64,000 nt of DNA from Isoetes taiwanensis (taxonomy: Eukaryota; Streptophyta; Lycopodiopsida; Isoetales; Isoetaceae): the NCBI GenBank assembly GCA_021234155.1, contig JAJEKV010000001.1, positions 929,927 through 993,926 on the forward strand, in the 5' to 3' direction. Below are positions 56,241 to 64,000 of this stretch, one piece after another. The notes under the pieces are model-generated. The model saw nothing but the letters and a program-made list of their open reading frames with translations. It ran no database searches and was not told the origin of the DNA. A program made the translations under genes and the position numbers. Each line of letters opens with the position of its first letter. Position 1 is the stretch's first letter.

Positions 56241-57315
56241 GGGCATATGACCATCCCTTCGAGTGTTAAGGTTGCATCGGCAGCGCGGTGCTCTTCCAAC
56301 TAGATTACGCCTCACTTATCACCACTCTTCCTTCTGTGTCTCTTTACCCCGCTGCGACTTGCTCCTTGGTCACATCGCATGCTCTGACGCGAAAGCCCAT
56401 TGAGCAGCCACGCGTTCACCCCGGAGGATTGCATTAGCGGTCGGCTAGCTTCGCGGGGAGTCTCCGAGCTCGCCACCGAGGGGCGCGAACGGGTTATCTT
56501 GTGGGCTACGTATGGTGAGTATTCCCGCCACACCTATAGCCCCTCGGATGATGTGGTGCGCCTGGTGCTGTTCATCCCGGATGTTGTGTCTTCTTGCTTC
56601 AGCGCGCTGGCTATTCATGACACACTGCCCCCTTCGTGCAAGTGGTCTCCGTAGCCTCCTGTTCTCGATGGCGCCGGCTTGATCGCGGACATGGAGCTCA
56701 CTTCCCCAATCAAGGTTAGGGTGCTTCGGCGTGTGGTGCAATCACCGTATCGTAAGTGAATGCCCCGCGAGCTGGCCGAAGTCGCGGTTCTCTCGCCTTT
56801 GTTGTGGCCTTCTATCATAACGTATTGCCCGGTTTTATGCCCTACCTGTGTCAGCCTGATTGGGTTAGGGGCTCCTCGTTTAGGTGATATTTACCCAGCC
56901 GCCAGCTTGCCGCCCATGTGTATCCTCCGTGTTTGGCCGCCTATGCAAAGAAGCTCGCATCCGTATGGCTTGCTGGTGTGGCCGGATTTGGGAAGCGCGG
57001 CAGCTTGTGGATCTTTCAGGATCTTCAAAGGTTCGCAAAATTCTCCGATTCCTCGACTCGTACGTGCTTCGTCGCTCGGGTGTTCCCTGAGTAGAGCCAA
57101 GCTCGCCATTTTCATGGACTTCTTGGGTGTTGTAGACGGTGATGGCTCCGGGCTTTGTACGCCAGTGAGAGCTGTTTTTCTCTCAAGGAGTTTGTTGTGG
57201 AGGTCGAGGTATCGTCTCTTTGGGGCAAGAGACTTTCCTCACTTTGCTTTGTAACATTACCATTCTTTTTAATATATATTGATGACACAGCTTCTTCAAA
57301 AAAGGGGCATATGAT
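56241..57315 (+). mobile_element. LINE insertion in TNP2 exon 3, copy 2
   Basis: GGGCATATGAC at 56241-56251 and GGGCATATGAT at 57305-57315 repeat the target duplication seen in copy 1. The poly(A) is reduced to six A. The C-terminal LINE reading is recognisable (VVSSCFSALAIHDTLPPS). Same event as 8218-9374. Confidence 0.85.
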
Positions 57316-58735
57316 CGCAACATCTTTCTTGCCACCTTTGTCTTCTATCTTCCTCAGTTTTAACGCAAGGCCTCTTACATTTTGGACATGATTGATAGTT
57401 TGCATAATCATTGTGAAACAAATACAATCATTAACGATGCACGCATCTATTATACTCTAGTCCAAATGAACTTAAATAACTCTCTAGCCTCTCTTCCTGG
57501 ATTTTGGGAGACAATGCCCATCCGGGTAATATTTTGTCAAGCAAACTACAAAAAGCCAAGTAGCATATACACATAAAACTTCGGGCCAAATGATAAGGAC
57601 TTGCACTTATATGTACCCTAAAAGTTCGTGAGACACTATTGTTGGTCCAATCAACTTTGTGTTGGAGATTTGTAATAAGCATATATGTTGCAAGACAAAG
57701 AAACACGAAAGTACGGGAACAAGTGGCCTACTTGCCCCATCATGGAGATACTTTATTTACTTTTCCCTCGAAGCCGAAGTTGTCATCTCCACTTGCATCA
57801 AATACTGCTTTTCACTGCATTCACCAATTTGTTCATTTATAGGAAAGAAATTTTTTAATGGTAATCGCAACCAACTCTAACGAAGCACTATATTATGTGA
57901 ACAAGAGCTCCCTTCCTCGAGGCCTATATGGACCACAAAGAATAGAACGGGCAAGACACTGTGGAGGGGAAACAAAGCCACCTTATAATGGGAAGATAAA
58001 TATAATAATAAAAGGATTAGTTTATTGGAAGCAACTTACTTATTTCATCTTGTTCGAGGTCATGTCCTTCATCAATTGGTTTGGTCTACTTCTGCAAACA
58101 AAGCACCATAATTTTGCCTTCATGTTCTTGACTTAACTGAGCAACCGATTTGTCTTGCCTTGACATTTATTGCACCAACAACCACCGACGGAGATGCAAG
58201 TTTTGTTCGATCTCGCCCAGCACGCTTTCTTGCACTCTTTGGTTGATGAGGACCTAATTTTATGATCGCATGGGAGGATGATACTTTGATAAATCTAGCA
58301 AGCATGAAGATGACACCTCGCTAATATACTTAATGATAAGCAATCACCCCTCACATTGCTAGAATAGAACTTGACATTGTTTTTAAACCCGATCACTAAT
58401 TTCTACGAACATAAATAGTGTGAGAAAACCATCTTGAATAAAGTGCTACCGCAATAAAAAAATTCAACCATATACCATAATAATTTTGTTTGTTGTATTA
58501 TACTAGTAAAAGTGATGTGCTGTAACAGAAGTAAACTATATACATATGGGTTATAAAATGTTAGTACCAAATATAAAAACAAGGGCAAGGTGCCAATTTA
58601 TATGAAATAGAAGCGGCAAACAAACCATCATTATAAACAAGGTGTCACAAGACAGGGGTTGTTCTCAAATCTCGAGTGTGCTTTTCATGGGTTCTATCTC
58701 CTCGGGGCCCTCGAGTGTGTTTTCATGGGTTCTCA

Positions 58736-58950
58736 CGCTAGTCTAGTGGTAATACACTAGGTCTAGCAACTATAGGTCTCGAAGTTCGGTGACCGCCGTA
58801 ATCGCGACTGGAATCGGGTTGGGTGTCAAACCACGTGACGCACGTAAGTGGTTGGGGCAGGCCCAACAGCAACAACCAGCTTACGCCGCCGGTGGCGCAT
58901 CGCTAAAATACTATCTATCTATCTATCTATATCTATCTATCTATATTTCA
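58736..58950 (+). mobile_element. tRNA-derived SINE, copy 2 of the shared insertion
   Basis: The orthologue of 10777-11012: A-box TAGTCTAGTGGTA is intact, B-box is altered (CGAAGTTCGGTGACC), and the tail is CTAT repeats with one interruption. Confidence 0.8.
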
Positions 58951-59562
58951 ATAAGCTCGTGGGTTTCGGTTTTGTTTTATATGGAGCCGCAGTAATTCAA
59001 TGTGCATAGACATCATCCCCAAAGAAAGGAATGATCATCTTAATATCAACCTTCGTAAAAGATGTATGCGACGCATAACCACGTGGAAATTATTATGTGA
59101 TGACTATAAGGCACAGATCATAGCAGCCTTGTAGCCCTTTACAAGCCCTCAATTACATATTGAGAACATGATCATCCTTTGAGGGCTTCGTATTTGAAGA
59201 TCTAACTTTTTATGCTACCACCGGCTTATGAATTTCACGGAAGCTACTTAAACCGCACTAAGATCTCAAACATTGCAAAGAAAACAAAGCCCTCGCATAT
59301 CACTACACTCGATGTAAACATGAATGAGAAGCATCTCTCGAATACCCCTCGACCAATAATGCTAATCTAAACATGGAATATTATTGCTGAGAGCATTCCA
59401 GCCAAATCTTCGCCGCTATTTGCAAGACTCTCATAGCCGTGGATTTCAAATCGAGGATGAGGAGCCACTTACCTCTCGCCGCCAACACCGCAAATTGGTA
59501 CCTGCAGGCATTATTTGAAAGGTAGCATATCAATCCTCATACTTTTTCAACAATTCTCAAAA

Positions 59563-59813
59563 CAATTGGAGATAGATAGATAGATAGTATTTTAACGCCA
59601 CGCTCACTAGGCAAAGATCCAACTCCGAGATGCACTCACACACCATTACTCATATTGCTTGTCAGCCCCCGCCTTCAACCACTTTACATTAAGGCCTGCG
59701 GGTTTTGACACCCAACAGCTTCATAAGGATTTCCGCGCCTCTCAACCTCGACCTGGCGGCTGTTGTATCCTGCTGTATTACCACTAGATCAAACCGTGAC
59801 GCCCAACTTGAGA
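59563..59813 (-). mobile_element. Copy-2-specific SINE insertion
   Basis: A reverse-oriented SINE: (ATAG)n tail at 59572-59587, body, then head with ATCTAGTGGTA on the minus strand, ending near 59803. Flanks CAATTGGAGA (59563-59572) and CAACTTGAGA (59804-59813) fit a 10-bp target duplication. Copy 1 has the single empty site CAATTGGAGA at 11652-11661. This is an independent later transposition of the same family. Confidence 0.85.
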
Positions 59814-61159
59814 GAAAGGAGAACCAACCCGTGAGTATAGATCGAAGCTTCCTCAGCTACATCCATTATAATTCCAGATAAGTAAGATGCTACATTGCTC
59901 TAAAGAATACTTTAAATTCTTCTTCAAGTAATATCCTAACATTTGTCAAACACCTCAACCATGTATTAATAGCACTGCACATACCTATCAACGAGTTGCC
60001 GTGGTCAACTTGCAACCTTCTAACGATTAGCCATGAGTCACATCAAGAATAAATTATTAAGGCAAACATTTCCATGATGCGCCATTCGGTATACGCAAAG
60101 CAATCAAGAGTAATATGGATTTAGTCAAGAGAGTCAGCACAAGCCTAGGGAAGCATTAATACTTAAGGCATCTATTAGTCGTAATTGCCGAATGATAGTC
60201 CCCGCCAATTTCTAAAGCGAGCACCCGAAGGAATGAGACATCAATGTTCCGCCCAATATCCATCTTAATACTACCATGGCAACGAAGTGCCAAGCAAGCT
60301 CGAAGACAAGTATGATACAAATAAGGTGAAAGTTTAGTAATCTACAAGACACTTTGCATGGTGGCCTTTGCCGCGGAAGTTGGGAAATGTGGGATGCAAA
60401 TGTGTGCTACTCATATTTGCGTACTTTGCGGGCGTTGTTATTCAACTCACATGTTTTCACCGTTGTTGCTTGGTTTAGTGTATGCGCGCAAGCTAATAAA
60501 TAATGTTTGCATACGCTAAATTTAAGGAAAAATTAAACAGGGTTAGATTTCGCTTGTGCATATATTATACCCGCCAAGATAAAGTTTAAGTTCCTAGCTT
60601 TTGGCCATTGCTTCTTCTAAAAGCACAACTCACATAACAAAAACTAGATTTCCGGGCTGATTTCTAAAGAACTTAATCGTGAACACTCTGGCAAAGGCTC
60701 GCTAAAACATCACCCAAGTTTTACTCACATTTCATTATCGAGCTCCCTTTGTCGCCACTGCAAAGGCCCATAGGGAAGATTTCCTCCAAGAAATCGAAGA
60801 TGTTATAGAACGTTTATAGCCTTGGCTATGTAATGTAGATAGATGTTGTACCCATAACCATAGGCATTTAGCACATCATTAGAATCTATTGGCTTAGTTG
60901 TGTCACCAACTTGTTTAAAATTGTGCCCTTCATAACTCATGGCTTATAATCTTCCCACTATACACCGCTGCCGCAGTCAATCAGCTTTGCAATGATAATT
61001 AGCAGCAAGAAGTATGAGAAACTAAAAATAAATGTACTACAACTAACATCAAAAGGATTGACAATTCGAATTTGAAAGGTTTAATGGAAGGTAAAGAAAC
61101 GCTTGATTACGTTCAAAGAATGTACAATGCACATCAATAAATTGTGAACTTCAATAAGT

Positions 61160-61400
61160 ACCATTCTAATTTGAGGACGATAAAATATTCGGAGCATTCT
61201 GTAATCCAGGTGACAAAACCATGTTTTTGCATATTTATGAATATATCAAGAGCCTTTGTCAGAAGTCATGATGGATAAGTCCAAAGAATCATTCCTCGCT
61301 CTCGAGACTCCAAAACTTAAAACAAATAATTACCATAATCATCATGCTTGCACAAATTCAAAGTGGTTTGGGTTGATTCCAATGTTCTCAAATGTTGGTT
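61160..61400 (-). pseudogene. PPR fragment, copy 2
   Basis: Matches 13050-13280 at DNA level. The frame is broken. It ends at the boundary with the inserted 1.3-kb block. Confidence 0.5.
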
Positions 61401-61411
61401 CGAAGGCCGAT

Positions 61412-62739
61412 AAATATGTAGCACAACAATGGGTTACTTTTAGATTTTATACTTTTCACATGGTTTTATATGATTTCGCTTGTTGTATCAAGTTGAGGTA
61501 CTAAATAGCATTTCTAGAGTGCACCCTTTATGGGCCGTGATTTCATGGTGGGAACAACCGAGGGTTGTTGTCTTTCTCAGATAAAATTTGTGCATGAACA
61601 TCGCGGCATGTGTATGCATGTGCATGTGCACATGCATGTGCATGTGTGCATGTGCATGTGTATTGTGCATGTATATGCATGTGCAAGTGTAAGTGCAAGT
61701 GCATGTGTGCATGCATGTGCATGTGCATGTGCATGTGTGTGCATATGCATGTGTACTTGCCCCCTTGGATTCTTATTGCCGGAGTGGATTTTACTACCAA
61801 TGAAAGATGAATTTTTGCTCACACTTACGTGGTAGGCTTGTTTTTAATGTTTCTTCAAGCTAGCACTTTTTTTTTTTACAAGGTATTGGTTTCCCCGATT
61901 CTAATAAATGAAGCCGAAACCCCTTTGTTTCCTTCCTAAGATTTGTCGCAGATTCAAAAGAGTTTAGAGTTTAGGTCCTCGCTTGCTTCCAACTTTGGAT
62001 ATTCCTGGTTCACGATTGTTCATAGCAAACACTTTTAGTTCAACCAACAAACTTGATTCTATGCACAATAACAGCTGATTATTCCACTCTTTCCATGTCA
62101 ATGATCACCAAACAGCGGTTACCAAGAATGCATTTATATTGTAGGTTTGAAACTTTAATCGAACTTACATAAGGTGAATCATGCATTACCTTTAAGCTAG
62201 AGATGGAGCATCCAAAATCATATAGGATTACAAACAATGGTGCCGCAGTTATGAAATAGCTGTAGTGGAAGTAAATAATATGTAGCATATCATCAGGGTT
62301 TCTTTGTGTTGCAAACTTTATGACTTCTTCGTAATAATGGGATCAATCCGCTTTATCTTTATGGTGGTAACTTTTATTTATGTTCCCATTTGTTTCATTG
62401 TGATCAAATTCAAAGCTACAAAGTGATGAAAGCCCTCAAATGAATTCTAGTTTTTTCCTCGGGTTTAAATTCTAAAAATTTTCGTCACCCTGGGGACGTC
62501 CCTATATTCATAAGCCAAAACTTTTTTGCAACACAAACCATTAACATTCAACATATAAAATTAAAACTCTAACACATAAATCAACCAACACACATAACAA
62601 ATCCAATGGCTTACCAACAACCAACACATAACTAACAATTAGCCATTACTAATTAACAACCATTTGGGTCCAAATTACATTTAAATTCGTAATCCCCTTA
62701 AACCCCTTTGGTTTGGGTGCATATTCACACTGGGTGACG
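61412..62739. repeat. Inserted block related to 31173-32430
   Basis: Starts ATATGTAGCACAACAATGGG and ends TGCATATTCACACTGGGTGA. It replaces about 220 bp (13300-13520) of copy 1. It includes the TGCATG tract at 61608-61755 and only the left arm of the foldback element. There is no target duplication. The right junction may share a few bases (GGGTG..GAC) with the lost copy 1 sequence. Confidence 0.75.
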
Positions 62740-64000
62740 CCAACTTATTGTAATCACCCAAAGCTTTAAAGCAAAGCATTCCCTCGTAGGCATTGGCAAG
62801 ACTCAAGGGCAAGACACCTCATAAACATCATATCTTTCTCAGCGATAGATAGGGATCTAATTACTATCCGTGACAATCTTTGACAATATTATCGTAAGAA
62901 GTTCGAGGTTATTTTGCGCTTTTCTCGCACAAAGGTCCAAAGATTTAGGTTCAATCTAATTTCGCCATCCATGACATACATGCTAGCCATGCAAAGAGAC
63001 AACATTAAAACACAATATGCCATGGTTTAAAACAGCACATTCACGCTAATGAGCATGAATTATATCTAACATCTAAAGGATAGAATTTGATCAGGCTTTA
63101 CCTCACACTCCACCATGAAGAGTATTAGATAGATGTTCCTCTCTGGGCTTCCTCAGATAAAAGCAAGCAAATACAGAAATAAATTCCACCCCAAGAATCG
63201 CTAGAAACATTACAAATAAATTGTATTGTGCTAAGGAACTGCCTATGCAACCTCGCAAAACATACAAAACATTGAGCATAAAGAAAAGTGAATAGGATGA
63301 GAAATAAAAAGAAAGCTGCTATTCACAATACCATGCATGTTACCTCAAATGATCGCTTCGACATAGTCAAATGACAAAAGTGAAGTTTCTAGAAACACCT
63401 GCCTATTCTGTAGCTTCCACGCCTAACAAATGAATCGAGAAAGACTTTGCAGATTTAAAATCTACAAGCATTTGGCTTTTAGGATGCAGACACAACTCTG
63501 AAAATGTGAAGTTGAAGTAAGCAACCCATAGCCACAACAAGTAAGTAGTAATTTTGGTAAGCACAAAAGAGAAGTGTTTGGCACTCAATTTTAATTTGTA
63601 GCTAGATTGATTCATAGCTACCGCCGTGGATATATGGTGGCTTGAGCATAGTATATGCAATCGCCTCTTTATGTTGCTGTGGGTGCAAAATATAGTATCG
63701 CCACCATGCGCATAACGTGCTATCTACATAATCGCCATTGTCGAGCTCCGGATTTTGCTACAGAAAGCAAGAATCCGATGGCAACTCCTGGCAACTAAGC
63801 AAATAAAGCTAAAGGAAAAAGACCTAAACCGTGATCAATCTTAGCCTTGGGATCATCAATATTATCAAACAACGGCCCCGGCTACTCGGGAGAAAGCAAA
63901 CTATGATTCTTCAAACGAAGACTTAAGCAGCAAACCACTTGCTCCTTCTGCTCTACCTAGTCAAGCATGCCAAATCCCGTGTATGAAGTTAACCTTGAGG

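Larger units (their letters stand above)
49815..58377 (-). pseudogene. TNP2-like: CACTA TNP2-like transposase, copy 2
   Basis: The same exon order as 232-10386. Start codon at 58377 and exon 1 donor near 58039. Exon 2 and exon 3 lie between about 57900 and 56000, with the LINE inside exon 3. Exon 6 is about 50360-49815 with reduced readability (KNSKVTPSWIWGLFAKAF for copy 1 RIAKVRTPTGYGASLQKAF). It retains about 19 bp near 57495 that copy 1 lacks in exon 3. It shares with copy 1 the GGAAAATGAGA frameshift just before the RIPADG motif. Exons 4 and 5 are disturbed by the patchwork at 55560-56080. Non-functional as read. Confidence 0.75.
49281..64000 (+). repeat. Direct duplication, copy 2 (partner 1-14758)
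   Basis: Colinear with copy 1 from the LINE RT phrase at 49281 to the window end (which equals about 14758). Differences are of two kinds. Large: extra sequence between GA tracts (49467-49714), a GC-rich block (53790-54150), absence of the ORF1 LINE, an extra SINE (59572-59803) and a 1.3-kb block (61412-62739). Small: very frequent 1-5-base changes concentrated where copy 1 has CTG, CAG or CG. Runs of perfect identity 20-60 bp long lie between them. Confidence 0.9.

Overview
This window looks like nuclear DNA of a land plant with a large, transposon-packed genome. The coding traces are plant-type: SnRK2, STOP1 and receptor-kinase fragments, a CACTA TNP2 transposase, and plant non-LTR retrotransposons. 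GT..AG introns are visible. The style of the LINE reverse transcriptases and of the Cys-motif N-terminus of TNP2 suggests a fern or another seed-free plant; that is an impression and I would not name a species. I see no convincing complete host gene. Almost everything recognisable is a mobile element, a remnant of one, or a captured piece of a host gene.

Layout. (1) 1-14758 is copy 1 of a segment that recurs in the same orientation at about 49281-64000 (copy 2, which runs off the window). Its backbone is a minus-strand CACTA transposase gene (TNP2-like) with at least six exons. The gene begins at 10386, passes the last visible splice donor at 232 and continues beyond the left edge. Other elements sit inside it: a 5'-truncated LINE with a perfect 11-bp target-site duplication (8229-9363), an ORF1-only LINE (about 6490-7743, copy 1 only), a 183-bp MITE with a 9-bp target duplication (4194-4376), and a 1.38-kb Mutator-like element (2221-3598, 9-bp target duplication). 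That last element carries a captured STOP1-type zinc-finger exon between arrays of a 20-bp near-palindrome. A tRNA-derived SINE (10777-11012) and a PPR trace follow upstream of TNP2.

(2) 14960-26215 is bounded by two nested inverted-repeat pairs (10676/26215 outside, 14960/22560 inside). It is a graveyard of exon fragments (an unidentified exon, SnRK2 kinase, class III alcohol dehydrogenase, a PPR-like piece) mixed with MITEs, a palindrome array and tandem repeats. (3) 26400-43900 holds receptor-kinase fragments in non-collinear order, a foldback element, LINE reverse transcriptase, a DUF8039-like CACTA fragment, a possible Rab piece and long stretches without recognisable genes. (4) 43912-45510 is a 1.6-kb polypurine tract that ends 30 bp before a CACTA-type terminal sequence at 45542. 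(5) 45600-49385 holds an uncharacterised coding trace and a LINE reverse transcriptase, and leads into copy 2.

Copy 2 differs from copy 1 in two ways. There are real structural events: an extra SINE with its empty site preserved in copy 1, absence of the ORF1 LINE, and a 1.3-kb block related to 31173-32430. There is also dense small-scale noise that clusters at CTG, CAG and CG sites. This second kind looks more like a consensus-quality or methylation effect than ordinary drift, so reading frames in copy 2 should not be trusted.
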